This document shows, one piece after another, positions 48,714 to 62,739 of a stretch of 64,000 nt of DNA. The position numbers and the translations under genes were made by a program. Source of the stretch: Aphis gossypii (taxonomy: Eukaryota; Arthropoda; Insecta; Hemiptera; Aphididae). The notes beneath the pieces were generated by a model. It searched no databases. It saw nothing but the letters and a program-made list of their open reading frames with translations, and was not told the DNA's origin. The stretch is taken from assembly GCF_020184175.1 (NCBI RefSeq), contig NC_065530.1, forward strand, positions 66,999,260 to 67,063,259, written 5' to 3'. Each line of letters starts with the position of its first letter. Within the stretch, counting starts at the first letter, position 1.

Positions 48714-49382
48714 TTATGTTCCATTATCATTAATGATTTTATGAAGATTGTCTTCACTTATCGTTGATCTGTACATAGACTTTTGTTCGATTTTGGCATT
48801 AAAGTTGCCCATAAATATTTTAATACAATGTCTAAATAGTCTCTCATAGGCATCTTCCAATTCTTCGTATAAATTGTCTTTTTCTTTAATTTTATTTTCC
48901 TCAGTTGGACCATAGAAAGATATTATTGCAACATCAAAATATTTTCCTTCTTGGATTACATAACATATCCTGTCGTTTACGGGTTCAAAGCTTTTTACCA
49001 GTGGTAACAGATATTTGCGTACTATGATGCCCACTCCATTTTTTCTTACTTAGTTATTTGTTCCACTGTAGAATAAGGTCATATTTTCCTTAGTTATGTT
49101 ACCATTATTTGGCCATCTAACTTCTTTTAATGTTAATTGTTGTATTTTATATGATTTAACTGTATCTAAAATATATTGTAAAGCACCTGGTGTGTTCAAA
49201 GTCCTAACGTTCCATGATCCCAATTTTATTCCGTTTCGTAGTTTTAGTTGTTTGTCCAAAAAATCATTCCATATCCAAGGTTTGTTGTTAGGTAGTTTCT
49301 TAACCTGTATATTTTTTATACTAAATGGGGGTTGACCCATCGCAGCAACACCCAACCTGGAGAACCAGATGACCCCAGCCAC
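48714..49382 (-). pseudogene. LINE APE-type endonuclease domain, broken
   Basis: The start of the domain reads KLGSWNVRTLNTPGALQ and the recognition segment KEVRWPNNG, both typical of LINE endonucleases. One in-frame TAA at about 49050 separates this from the continuation NGVGIIVRKYL, PVNDRICYV and YGPTEENK. The motif normally GDFNAK reads GNFNAK, so the conserved catalytic Asp is Asn. The frame otherwise remains open, indicating fairly recent decay of this portion. Confidence 0.85.
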
Positions 49383-49385
49383 TTA

Positions 49386-52300
49386 AGGCAAGAGTGATAG
49401 GTATTACAATACTATAAAAATAGTACTGAGCGATGAGGATTCCACTTGATGCAATAAAAATGGATCCAAGTACTATATAGTAATAATGATAGTAAACAAA
49501 TTAAAACCCAATCAAAGTACGTATTAAAAACTAAAAAAATCTACAGTAAAACATTTTTTATGAACCAACCCGGAGGACAAAGGCAAGATTATTTTATTTA
49601 TTAGATTATTCATTTATTCGTATTAATAAAAAGGTATCCATATTGGTTGGTTTTCTTTCACACCTAAGTTTTTTAATTCCATCGTTAGACTTATTGTTAG
49701 GTATGTATCTGTGATAATCCCCGTTGCACGTGTTCAAGCATGTGTTCAAGCTCAATAATATTAATCATCACTGAAACATCACCTTGGTGATACATATAAA
49801 TATTATTCAATATAATATAATATACTTTTTTAAAGTTAAAACTGTGTTTTTAAATCAAATTATATTATCTGCAGTTAAAAAAAAACAGAAGTTAGAATTA
49901 TTTAGAGTGTAAATTTATAAATATAACGTATTGTGTGATTATTGCTTTCTACAAAAACATAATAAAAAATTATTAAAAAAATAATGAAGATATGTTAAAA
50001 TATTGCTAAGTCTTCAACGTGTAGAGTATATTGTTTTTAAAATAATGAAAATAAATAATAATATTAGGCTATTAGGTAGATAATAGTTATGTAATACCAT
50101 AATTTTTTATATACTAAATATTTTAGAAATTCATTTTTTCTATTTTAAATCACCATTTAAATAAGAATTATTAAACATGATTATTTAATATTAATATACA
50201 ATAATATATAGTATACCTTAATAATTTACGTTTAAAGAATAGTACACGGTCCATTTAATATTCTTTATTTGTGTATTACAAAAATATATTAAATGAATAA
50301 AACTCACACAAGACATATATTTGTAAACAAATAAGAGCTTAAATCTAATATTCTTTTTGTAACTTAATAATGTTTTATTGTACAATAGTTTAGAATTCCA
50401 CGTAAAATTGTAAAGAAGGTTTATTTTTTTCTATATATATATATAATTATGTTATTTATGGAATCAGCGTTTGCCTTTTCAACTGTAAAATGTATATAAC
50501 GGTAATATATTTATACATATTTAGATATAAGTCAAAAAGAGTTTTCCATTAATAATAAATTTACGAATCATATATTAAGCAAATATTTTAATAATGACAA
50601 TATCACGTACCTACTAGTCAAATGGAATATTTATAAGTATTCTTTGATGCCTTGTGTATTGTATATAGCCCAAAGTAATTATGACATGTCACTCAAATAT
50701 GAGTAACTTTCATCCGATGAAAAGAGATTCAAGACCATATGCGTGAATTTTGTATCTTAGTAATAGTTTCAGCTGCAATACATAAACTAATTGTAATGAG
50801 AGACAACAGTTTTCACGGAGACAACTGACATGCACTTATACATTAAATCCTAAAAATTGAGAGTTTACACGATTGATTTAATAGGTACCTAAAAATACAA
50901 ACTTTTACAACTATAAAATTAATAATTAAATTAAAAAAAAAAAAAATTTTAAAATGTATTAATGTACTAGGTATTAAATTACATTAATTTAAATATATTT
51001 AATTTAAAAAAATTCTATTTTGACCATTCGGGTTTTCAACGAGTTATATAATATAAAATAATATAACAATACAAAATAATTATGTTTGATACATCTATAA
51101 AATACTATTTATTTACATAGAAATGTACGTTTGCAAATATGTTCTGTGTGTTCTGGGTATATTTATTTTTTTAAACATGTCATACCATTAAAAATATGTA
51201 CTCAATATAAATTATATTTTGTAGAGGGAAGTATATAAATTAATGAAAATTGTGAATACAGTGTATAATATATTATATTTTATAGCATTCGTTTAGTAAA
51301 ACCAGTAAAAATTCTGTTCTACGAATCGTACATCCAATTGTCAGTTGAGCACAATGTTATACAGTTAGTACATTGGTAGATATCTAAAATGAATAGTAAT
51401 TTTAATTCATGACATGAAATAAAAAGTATTTTCTTTTTTTACTTAACAAAAATAGCATATAACGCATACCAAACGCATAGTATACTACATACTATAATAT
51501 ATACTCGTAGCTTTGGTGTGCATTTTCCGCTGTTGAATTCCATGAGAACTAGGTTCGTGTGAGACCGATGAAAATCATAAATATTTCAGATTCTACACTG
51601 AGAAATAAATGTAATAATTTTACAACCATGTGTTTTTAATATTTCTAACATGTCTGTTATGTGTATTTAACAGACGTCAAGTATTGGATCAGACAAAAAA
51701 AATCATAAAATTTGGGACTTTAATATTAAAATGTGATTTTTAATAGTTTAAAAGGTTTTTAATTTCAATAAAAATAATAGACCTTTTTATATTATGTTGG
51801 GAAGTTAAAAGAATAAAACGTTTAATACTTTTAAAAATAATTTAAAGAAAAAAAAATCAAAAAAACTCACGAATAATAGGAATACATACACAATCAGTTA
51901 TCAACAAAATAAGTTTAGTTTTTTCTTGTTGTAATTCAAAAGTAAATTATCGTAGAAACATGAAAATATTGTCATAATAACATATTAAAAATATATTGAT
52001 TTTTCGAAGCATTTGCTATGTTGATATTTGAAATTGTCAAAAAGCTTGAAAATTGAAAATGAAGTTCTTAAGAAGTTGCTTTTATAGCAGATTGCAAATA
52101 TCACATTTTGTTTATTTATTTTTTGTGCAAATTCAATACATTGGTACATATTTTTTGATGCATTTAAGTTCAAATGTTGACGAAATTGAATATTTAAATC
52201 AAAAACATCGATTTTAGTTACGCATATCATGTATTGTTGTAATATAAAACATGTTAATTGTAAATACTTGAAACATTCCAAAATTTCTTGGATATTATTA

Positions 52301-52898
52301 TTTTCTATACATAAATACCTTTTAAAAATACCTGGATTAATGTTAACTTTTATATCAAATAATATAAAGACTATTATTTGGTATGTAAGTCAATACATTT
52401 ATAAGATTATTAAAATATGATATGATATTAAAATTTAAAATAATTAAAAATAGTAGGTATCTAAAAGAAATCTTTGGTGTGAAAAAAATATGATTTTTCG
52501 CAATTTATTGTCAGTACGAAATATCTATTTATCCTATACTTCAGTACACACCGTACTTTAATAATAAGTTATTATTGTATTAGATACACGGTGTTTTATC
52601 AACTATTGTTGTAAAAAAACACTTTTATTTTTCGACTAAAACCAAAAAATACGTATCGATACACAGCTCGAATGAAGAATAACGCTTTTCATTCACAATT
52701 TAAAATCATGTATGGTCGTTGAGTCACAGCAGGGAAACACAGCAATGGTACGAAATAGTTTTTTTTTTTTTGCTTATCTTACTGCGTTCATAATTATTAT
52801 GATAATATAACAACGACGATAAAAATATATTTACATATATTATAGGTATGTATTATATATCTAGGTAGTATTTTTTTTATTATTTTTTTTTTTTTGCC
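49386..52898. other. AT-rich intergenic sequence
   Basis: No gene was recognised. An imperfect foldback (ACACCGTA ... TACACGGTGT) lies at 52546-52594. Homopolymer tracts are frequent. Confidence 0.4.
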
Positions 52899-52942
52899 TA
52901 TTATTATTATTTTTATCATTATTATTATTATTATTATTATTG
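52899..52942. repeat. (ATT)n microsatellite
   Basis: TTATTATTATT units are interrupted once by TTTTATC and then form a clean array of about eight ATT units. Confidence 0.9.
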
Positions 52943-53128
52943 TTTATATATTTTTGGTCTTTCTAAGCGGATTATCGAAGTAGTGTAACGAGTTTCAACC
53001 ATCCCGGTGTGGCGATGGCTATGTGCGTTTTACCGGCTACCGAGTTGTTCCCCTCCATTCCCCCTTCACCCCGCACACGTACACCTATCACCGCAAACTA
53101 CTACCACCGTCACTTCACTGCCCCGGTG

Positions 53129-53136
53129 TATAAAAA
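53129..53136 (+). promoter_or_regulatory. TATA box of a plus-strand promoter
   Basis: TATAAAAA lies within a G+C-rich block (52970-53270) that contrasts sharply with the surrounding AT-rich DNA. Transcription would start about 30 bp downstream, near 53160. An alternative arthropod initiator word TCAGTC is at 53230-53235. A splice donor follows at 53263, which supports a real transcription start. Confidence 0.6.
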
Positions 53137-53159
53137 CGAGGGCTCTAAGCGTTTGCGCC

Positions 53160-53262
53160 AGGGACACACATACCGGTAGCGCATTTGTGTTCGAGTGAAC
53201 TCGGCGAGCTGTACGCACACGGAACCAAATCAGTCGTTCGCGGACTGCTCGAACTCCACGAG
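53160..53262 (+). other. Putative non-coding first exon (5'UTR)
   Basis: From the expected start near 53160 to CACGAG at 53262 there is no ATG, and the segment ends in a perfect donor GAG|GTAAGT (53263-53268). A TATA box at the right distance upstream, high CpG and the absence of ATG fit a 5'UTR exon of a gene whose coding exons lie to the right, probably beyond the window. The start is approximate and the gene identity is unknown. The plus-strand open frame 53007-53198 straddles the promoter and is not considered coding. Confidence 0.55.
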
Positions 53263-54756
53263 GTAAGTACGTGCACGCATTTCATTATACATAATAATAG
53301 TATTATCGATATTACGTAAATACTCGCGACAGAGCCGCGATTACCCATGTATATTTTATTATAGCTGCATAATTTATTATTGTCGAAATAATATCGCAAA
53401 ACGTTCGTCCCGTCGGTATTTTTTATTATGTCGACAGAATTTTTTTTTTTTTTTTTTGATTTTTTAAAATAGTTTATTTATTATTTACAATTTTTTTTTT
53501 TTTTTTTGGTCATGACTTTTTAATAATGTTCCGAATTCGGGTCCACGTGATAGTGTACGTTCTGAAGTTTAGTGTTTTCTTCAAGTACGTTTTCTCCTAA
53601 TTTACTCTCGTAATTTAAAAAAAAAAAAAATTATTTCATTTCTTGTCATACAAATAAAGGTGCTTGTTCTTGTTTAAATGTATAAGATTGTTGTAGTTTT
53701 TTTTTTACTACGATGCTTTAAAAATATACGCTATGCATATTGTAATCCCAGTTAAATATCGGTGAATACAATATATTGATAAATAATTTATTTATTTGAA
53801 AAAAATACGCGATACCTGTACGATAATAAATTTTGTAAGATATTTTATGAACAAAAAATATAAAATTCCAAAGTTCCATTTATAAACTGTGGCGTTATAG
53901 GTTTGTTTTAAACTTTCAACAGTTATTGAAAATTTTAAGAAAATTTATTCGAGATAATGTGTCCTATAACTTATTCATAGGACATATTATGTATTTTCTA
54001 ACTATGAAGTATTGAAGTTAGGATATTTCATATTTTCTTATACTTCTTTGCTTTAGTAATATTTTACAAAAACGATATAATATATTGTATAAAATATTTT
54101 CTTCATCAAAACGTATAAATTTTAGCTTAAATTTGGGTGTTTCAATAATTTTAATTTTACTTAGATTTTGCTATATTTTCTATTGGATAGACGGAAACAA
54201 TGTTTTATGTATTATATATTATCTACAGAGTAATTTATTTTTCTAAAAGTAAACTCTTGATATATAGGTATAAATGTTTTTTTTTTTTTTTACAATTTAA
54301 ATCTATTACTAAAAACTAGATTTTTAATGTTATATTTTATTGTTTTAGTTTGAATTTTTGGAATGACAGTATACATTATTAATTTAAGCATAATATTTTT
54401 CTTTGAATTTTTATGTTAAAAATCGAATTGTGTATAAGCTATTAATTTGTTAAAAATAGTTAAAGTCTAGATAAGTGGTGTAACAAATTATTTATTTTGG
54501 ATGGGTTAAGTGTATGGGTAAAAATTAAAAACTAAATTAAAATTATGTAAAAAAAATGTCCAAAAGATTATACTTTTTGAAACAAACAAAGAGTATTTAT
54601 TATTAAAGAAAATCACAAAGTATGGAGTATACAGGTATACATTTCTGTTAAAACGTTTGTATCGTTCACAAAACAATATGAATTACACATAAGTGCTTAA
54701 TGTTTTATTTTTTTCTGTTTTGCGTGATTACACATGTAATAGAGAGTGTTCTGTGG

Positions 54757-54781
54757 TATATATATATATATATATATATAT
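54757..54781. repeat. (TA)12 microsatellite
   Basis: An uninterrupted TA dinucleotide array. Confidence 0.95.
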
Positions 54782-55748
54782 GTTATAATTATGAGTATTT
54801 AAGGCATTTAAGTACATAGTAATATGTTTACTACATCTCATGAATTAAAATACTATGATAATAGAAACTACACTAATAAGTTTAATACAAACTACAAATA
54901 TTATATTTATATTATGAGTTGTAAAAGTAAATATTATTAGTTATGAATATTGATTTAATAAATTGGTAGGTTGATAGTTTTTAAAATGCACTAATAAATC
55001 AATAATTATTTTTTTTTTTTAAGAAACAAACACAGTACTAATTTTATTGTGTTGATAAACAGTAAGTAAATAGTTGTATAAAACACAAATCCTTGTGCTA
55101 GTAAAATTAAAATTAAAATTTTAAATTAGAGGATTTAAATATTAATACTAAAAACGAGGAAAAATTTGATGGTAAGCATTAAAAATATTTTGAAAATTAT
55201 ATGTCTAGAAATGGCTAGTAAAAATATTTGGTGACAGTTTAAAATAAATAATTATTTGTTTTGTTATTTGAATTACAACTGAAAACATATTGTCATATGC
55301 CAATATGATTTGTCATAAAGTAGATTAGTGTAAATATTTCCATTTTTCACTATTTTATTATTATTATTATTTTTTTTTTTTTTGAACTTACAAAATATCT
55401 ATTTTTAATTTTCCAAAAATAAACTAGATTTTTTATCAGAAGCTATTCTCAAAAATGAACGTTTACTATGTTTACTACTTGTATAACCGAGATACTAATA
55501 AAAACTAACATCATATTTAAACTCACATGCATCACTCCATTTAGAAATAGAATTAATAAACTGGTAAAAAAATAATAATAAGCTGGAAAATTTTTAGTCA
55601 TTGCTTAAAAAAATATATATTTTTAATGTGTACAAAAAATAAAAACATATATTATTATTATAATAAAATATTATGTTCCAGTTTTCATATTATATTATAC
55701 ACTCTTACGTTTTACTAAAATAATCTATATTACATTTAGAATACCACG

Positions 55749-56173
55749 TTGTATAACATTTTGTGTTATATTAATCAACTCATCAGTTTCTGTACACTCC
55801 GTTGTACATACAAATTAAAAGAATCTATTGTGAAAAAAATGTTTCATTTAAAAATTATTATAAACATGAAAAAATTATATTACTCTACATTGCTTAACTT
55901 TTTATTACGTACAAGCCACGTAGAAAACTTATTAAATGAGAAATATCAAGTGATTGGTTGCTATCTAAAATAGCTGAAATAATGTTATCGTACAATTTAT
56001 ATATACCTACCTGTTTATTTCATAGGTTCCGTGAAGTGTATGACTTTTACAATAAGGAAAGAAAAAACCTTTATAAAAATTTCAAAACTTTGATGTCATC
56101 CGTGATTGTTGTACACTTGTATCTATTTGTTTTCTTATTTTTTTCGACATTTTATTATCAGGAAAATTATTAA
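55749..56173 (+). pseudogene. Possible decayed coding sequence in two frames
   Basis: Two plus-strand open frames of about 70 codons abut and overlap by 16 bp (55749-55973 and 55958-56173). Neither starts with ATG. The second has a polar core after an acceptor-like TTATTTCATAG (near 56026): FREVYDFYNKERKNLYKNFK. Such back-to-back frames are unusual in this stop-rich sequence and could be a frameshifted transposon protein, but no family is recognised, so chance remains possible. Confidence 0.22.
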
Positions 56174-57400
56174 TTATATTAATCACATGGCGTTAATATG
56201 ACATTAAAAAGTTTTATATTCCTTCTCAATTTCGAAAATTATAAAAATATAAAATATCTTTATGATACTCAAAAATAATATAATGTTAACTTGTAAATCT
56301 CTGGAATACTTGTGTATAAGACACAGGTACATAGTTATCTTGAATAGTATATAACTTATGATATAGTTTTCATTTATTTAGTATTAAATTCGATCTGACA
56401 AAATTTTATACAGTAGCCTTAAAATTTTATTCAATATTCCTCATGTATTAAAAACGCATTCGATATACACAGCGATGATATTAATTTTGAAAAAGTATGA
56501 ATAGTATAAAGAAAGAGTGCCTACTGCCTATACAAAAACCAATTGCATATATAATATATTCTGTAGTCTCTTAACGTATCAAAGAATATCGAAAAAACGT
56601 GTTTTTCTCTTTTTAGAAATGTTATATATTTTTTTCGAAGACTGATTGGTATGCTCAACACATAAATCTGTATTGTTTGTCATACATGTCATATAAATGG
56701 TCTGCTGGAGGCTGTTTAAAACGGTTTTATTTTCTTATACACATTTCATTTTATACACAATGTGATTCATCAAATATTGATAATTTTAAAAATTTCCTTT
56801 AAGTAGATATACATTTATTTGAATTCTGTTTTTTAAAATTTTTAAATAGGTTAAAAAATATTTTTGCAATACTCGAGACTGTATATTATATCATTTAATG
56901 AGTGTTTTTAAGTATACAGTTTTTTTTATGACTTATAATTTTATGATATGTTTATGTTAATGTTAATAATATCTGAAAGATTAATTTTTGAGTTAGCAAT
57001 ATTTACAAAAGATTTTATATTAATAATAAATTCACGATAAAAGATATCGGGACTTATGTACTTATCAATTTATACTTAAAAAAAGGCGGTTCTCATATGA
57101 AAAAAAGATTAATATTATAACTAGACACTCCCTAAATGGTATGAAAAATATAAGTTGTTAAGTACATTGCCATTAACTATTAAGTATGCTTAAGAATTAC
57201 GAAAAATTAGAATTTTAATAAATGTATAACAACCGATTAAAAGAGCGAGTACTTAGTATTCATACCACATGGTACTTTTTAAATCACCATATATATGAAT
57301 AATATACTGATGTATTTTAAATAAATATTATTTACAAAATTAATTCGTTGTGTAATTCACTCTGACTTGTATTGCCGTGTAAAACTAAGTATAAACGTAT

Positions 57401-57435
57401 AGTAAAATGTTATATATATATATATACGTTTTACT
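57401..57435. repeat. Near-perfect palindrome around (TA)n
   Basis: AGTAAAATGT, then a TA array, then ACGTTTTACT. The arms are reverse complements with one transition. A possible hairpin or cruciform. Confidence 0.8.
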
Positions 57436-60400
57436 GGTAAACATTATAACATACCATTATGTCATATTTTGAAATAACGTTATAAATGTTACTTTCAATT
57501 TACTTGGTTATCACTTTTATTTGTTATCTTGTGATGGAATAATAACAAAATAATAATAATAAAAAAAAAAACATAACAAATGTGTTCAGCTTCCAAGATA
57601 ATATTTTCTTTTGTGAACATTACTTAAATATTAAAATGCAACGTCCTAACCTAATAAAGAGAATATCTCACATATAAATTATCCAAAAATGACTCTAATT
57701 TAAAGAAAATTGACTAGATATAAGCGAAATTTTATTAATTATTATAATAAAAATAACCAAGTTCTAAAAATTAATAATTTTATTGATTAAAAACATTGCT
57801 TAAAAAAAAAAAAATAAATAATAAACATATAAATTCAAATCAGTTGAATTATTCGTTTAATAATTCGCAATTTTGTGAAACGATAATATTGTGATATTAC
57901 ACGAAAACGCAGAGCAATAAAAGACCAATAACAGTATTGTTTATTATTATATAGTGTATAAATTACATTTTCAATCTTGTCACATGCAGTACTTATATCA
58001 TACGTGATGAGAAACATAGAGCAAGGGGAAGTTGTTGTAGAGTTTTATCGATAAAAAAATATAAAATATTCAAACTGGACATATCGTATTTTATCACGGT
58101 ACTTAGAAAAACATAAGTTTTGAATGAGGAAACACTCTGATAAAATATAAAACATAGTAAAACGAATGTATAGCTTCATCCGTCTAGCTGCTATCCAATA
58201 TGTTAAATTTGACAAGCAGTTATACCTATAGGTAATGTTTTATTTTTAAGATTTTTTTCAAGTCGTAAATATTAGATTTGCATAACATTTTTCAAATAAT
58301 TGTTTCAGACGATTTTGTTTTATTTATTGTTTTTTATACTTTTTTTTTCTATGTATTTTGAACAAAATCGATGTTCATTACTTTTATGAACATTTAAGTG
58401 AAACATACATATATACTATACATTAAAATACAAAAAAAAAAGGAAAAAAAACAATGAACAACAAGGTAATTAATTAACTATCCATATTATATCTTATAAT
58501 AACGATTAAACAACAAACGTTGAACATGTTTAAATAACAAAAATATTGATAATATCGTAATAAGAAAATGTTTAAATTTATACATTTAAAAAATGGCTTA
58601 CTAATTTTTTTCTATTGGTTTTAGTTTATTGTAATTTCATTTCTTAGACAAGTATATTATATTTTAAATTATTTGTGGCTCAAAAAACGCAAACGATAAA
58701 CAATAATTGTTATTAAACCTTTAAAACGCACGTTGTGTATGTATAGTAATTTAATATTTACATAGAATTTACATTTGTTGGGGAACAGAAAAAAACGTCA
58801 GGTTTCGTGAAAATAGATGTATCGACGGTTCGAGAAATAAGAAATATGTGTTTTGGAGTTATTGCACAAAGATCGTATAATATATTGGGATTGAAAATAC
58901 GTAATTGAATGTAAACAAGGTTGCTCGTGAAGTTTTATTCTCCCAGAGTTAAGATTTAGATTGGCTAGGTAAACTATTTCACGGGGACACCAAAGTGTGT
59001 TTGGTATAGTTTCCATGCAAACTTTCAAAGGTTAGAGAGAGAGTAGGTATCTACCGCTATAACATTATGGCAAAGGGTAAATGGTTAGAAGTCACGTTTT
59101 CGTTCTTGATCATCAATTATCAGAACTTGTAATGTATTTGGAACGTAATGATTTATTTGGCAGTATTGTTTGTGTCCACAAACACGGAGAAAACAATATC
59201 TAAATTAAATTAAATGTCGTTTTTTTTGGTAGGTTTAATACTTCAATGTATAAATATCAGATTTATCATAAATTAAATTATTATATCTCAAATTCCGACT
59301 AAAAAAAGGTATGGAAAAAAAATTTCTAGCGATATTAGTTTGTATTTTTTTTTTTTTTTTGTTGATTTTATAATTTATCAATTTGAACGCGTATAAAACC
59401 GTATACAAATTTCAACTTTATTTTGTTTTTTAGCATGACCGCTTCTTTTTTTTTCTATCTAAATTCTGTTTTGAATTGGTTTTTGATCGTCTGTTTTTTA
59501 CGAGTATTTTCATTATTATTTACATTTTGTGTTATGTGACGCAGAGAAAATTTTATCCAACAGAGCATGTAAACGAGAATAGTAAAAGGTTTTATACTAA
59601 TAATAAAATACAAAAAAACAAAAAAAATAATAATAATAAAATAATTTTGAGTATAAAAATTAAATTAATCTAAAAACTTTATTCAAAAATCATGAACACA
59701 GCATAATACTATAATATTATATGTATTATAAAAGCTGGAACTTCTGTATTAGTGTTATTTGTTATAATAAAGTGTAAAACTAATAATAATTATATTTAAC
59801 TAAATTAATAATTATTTTGGGTGCAGATAAATAATAATGACTGTAGCGTATAATACAAGTGTTGAATATCTCAATATAATTCACTGTTATACAGATACAT
59901 TTGTTTTTTTATAGTTTTCAAGTGATTTTGATATTCAATTACGTGAATGTTCTATATTAATTTTGCTTTTGTACACACTAGGTTTATTATAAAGTGTTAT
60001 AAAATAATTCACTTCTCGTATATACATATATGCATAAATAATATGAAAATTATTGATTTTTGATGATGATTAAAACCAATTGGTTGTGCATATAAATTCT
60101 TCAAAATTTGAATATTAATTTATGATTAGCGTGAGTAGTAACACTACTATAATATTATAATATTTAAATCAACACGTTGTAAATTATTATAACATTTCTT
60201 CCGATGTCACCAGAACTTTTAAGCCTCATACATGACATATATACTTCCGGTTGTATGCACTACAATAATATACAGACGACAATATTAATAAGTATCATTT
60301 CACTGAGATATGTCCAACTTATAAATAAATGTCCCTCGTTCTAAGCAGCGTAACCGGTGTATTCTATTTTAATTCAATTATTTTTCATACCGTGAGTGTT

Positions 60401-62739
60401 CTTATAAATCGTCTTATTTTCAACTTTGGTTATATTAAAATTACGTATTTGTTTAGTGCAAACTTTGTAAATTAAATTTGTATTCTTAACAATCTTGACA
60501 TTTTTAATTTTCATCGCACAAAGGCGTGACTTTTATAATTATTATATTTTTAAATATTTTAATATTCCTCTCGTTATTTTCTTAAGCTTATTTCAACTTA
60601 TTTTTAACATATTATTATAATGAGTATTATACATATATATATACATGTTTTCGTTTTACAAGGATGTATGTTATAAATGATAAATAAATAATTATAACTG
60701 AAAACTTTCAAGCGGAAGAAATGTAAAAGTCAATTGAAAGTATAAGTAATAAAAACCTTTTTAGACTTTTAAGGTTTAAAATAAAATTCCTGTAAAAGTT
60801 TTCGTTGAATTGTTTAGATCAAAAATGTATAGTATCTAAGTAAATATTTAAAAAATAAAAAAACAAGATGATTATACTACAATATTATTTACTTAATTAG
60901 TATAGTTTTATGAATAACTAAAGATAATGTGATTAAACTAATACCTAGTTTAATAAGTATTATATAGGTAAAGATGGTGATTCATCAAGTCTACTCATTT
61001 CCATTTTTACATTTTTCACATTTAATAATTTGTTTATTTTAATTTTTAATTTGAATTTTTTAAATATATTTATAGACAACATTTTTAAATTCTTTTACAT
61101 GGGTGACGGATACAAACTTTTGACTTTAAAAACAAAAAAATAATTTTTTACTGTACATTTTTAATTGGATATATTTTTATTATTATTATTATTATTTTTT
61201 TTTTTTGATAGTATACATAAATAAAATGTTAAGAACAATAGTTATTAAAAATAATTTTTCAATTGTATAGAATATAATTATATAGTATATATTAAAATTA
61301 TAAATATTGATTGGTTAATTTGAATTACTAATATCTTCAAATTACCATTGCCTCTATACATTTCAATTCTACCATCACCATCATTTGTTTTTAGTACAAA
61401 GTAAAAATCTCAAAAACTACTCACTGTTCAAATGTTAATTTTAATTTGTCAACATTTTCAGAAAAATGATTCGCTAAGCATTTTACAGCACCTATAAAAG
61501 GTGCTTGTTATTTAGAAAACAAAAGTTTATATTTCCACAGTAAACCCTTAGAGCGTTATAAAAATCTCAAGAATTATCTCAAAAATAAATGGGTTTTGAG
61601 TATATTCAAAAATTACAAAACTCAAAGTTTGAATTAAATCCTTAAAATGAATAATAGATATTAGTATCCTTAGTAAATCACTTTGTATTGTAGTATTTAT
61701 TTTATAGATAATATATTTTAATATACAATTATAATGCTAATATGACATTTTTTAAAAATTAAATCTAACTAGTTTTTTTTTACTTGTTTAATTAGTATAG
61801 AGTCTATTGACACATTTAGTTGGAATAACTTACAAAAGTAATTTTAGAGTCTAAGGCGTAACTAATAAAGAAGGTATAAAACCAGCTTGTGATTTTATAT
61901 TACATTTTATAAATAAATAAAGAATACATATACTTATCAGTGATTTAAAATATTATGGTATCTTTTTGTAGCGTCCTTTATATGTGTATATTGACAGAAG
62001 AAGTCAGTTTATCCATTGAAAAATTGTAGTAGCATACTTTTAAATACGAACATTTTTTCAAAGAAATATTATTGATTATAAATGACACATTTTCTATATA
62101 GATTCTAAATCAAATTATCTTTTATTTAAATTTCTTTCATCAACATTATTTGTTTTATGTAAATGTATTTTGTTCGAAAACATTTGTTGAAAATTGTTTA
62201 GTATTAAACTTAAGCAATTACAAAATATTATGATCCAATATTGAATAAATAATTTTTTTTTATACACAAAAAAATAAAAATATTTATGAGATTAATAAAA
62301 ATATAATTTTGTAAGTTATAATATTAATAACTAAAGAGAGGATATTGATATCTATACGATGTTTTCTTCTTTAAACTAAACATTAATTTTAGAATTGATA
62401 TTGTATCACCAATAGTTACGAGTATTTGTTTAAATCTTAAATACTTAAATTTGCTCTGAAAAATGATAAATTTATGAATTTAAGCATCGGCAGTTACATA
62501 AATTATTAATCAGAATTTTAAAATGTATCACTATTAAACTCTTAAAGTTATTTTTATTTAATAGGGCCAAAGGTCATACTTTTAGTTTTTCATATTATAT
62601 ATACAATGCATAATATATATACTAATATTCAATTTAAAAAACAATCTATATTCCTACCATGTTTTACAGCAGTCTAGGAATGTTAAAAGTTTTAAATTCG
62701 TGATAAATATTAGAATAGTTTTTTTGTGTGTTAAATCTA

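Larger units (their letters stand above)
46855..49385 (-). mobile_element. Dead non-LTR retrotransposon (APE endonuclease + reverse transcriptase LINE)
   Basis: Read on the minus strand, the domain order is APE-type endonuclease (49382-48714), an endonuclease end/linker (about 48700-48400, with TKNQIDHITI-like and HYLLIAQFKKR pieces), reverse transcriptase (about 48200-47270), a thumb/C-terminal part with YGCETWTTTK (47260-47200), WAGHV (about 47060), and GRPRTRWKDVVEKDI ending at LQGPLSC (46860). Several stops and frameshifts break it: TAA after FYSGTNN, a stop within the FRQVDA...LFNIAL motif, and a frameshift after WAGHV. It is therefore non-functional. Clade (RTE-like or related) is not resolved. 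No poly-A tail or target duplication was identified. Confidence 0.9.

Noticed and set aside
53007..53198. 63-codon plus-strand open frame over the TATA promoter
   Set aside because: It spans the TATA box and the expected transcription start, so it cannot be the coding region of that transcript; the proline/serine-rich reading comes from C-rich promoter sequence.
58798..59028. 76-codon minus-strand open frame
   Set aside because: No recognisable domain, and ends in a Tyr/Ser/Ile-rich tail typical of chance frames here.
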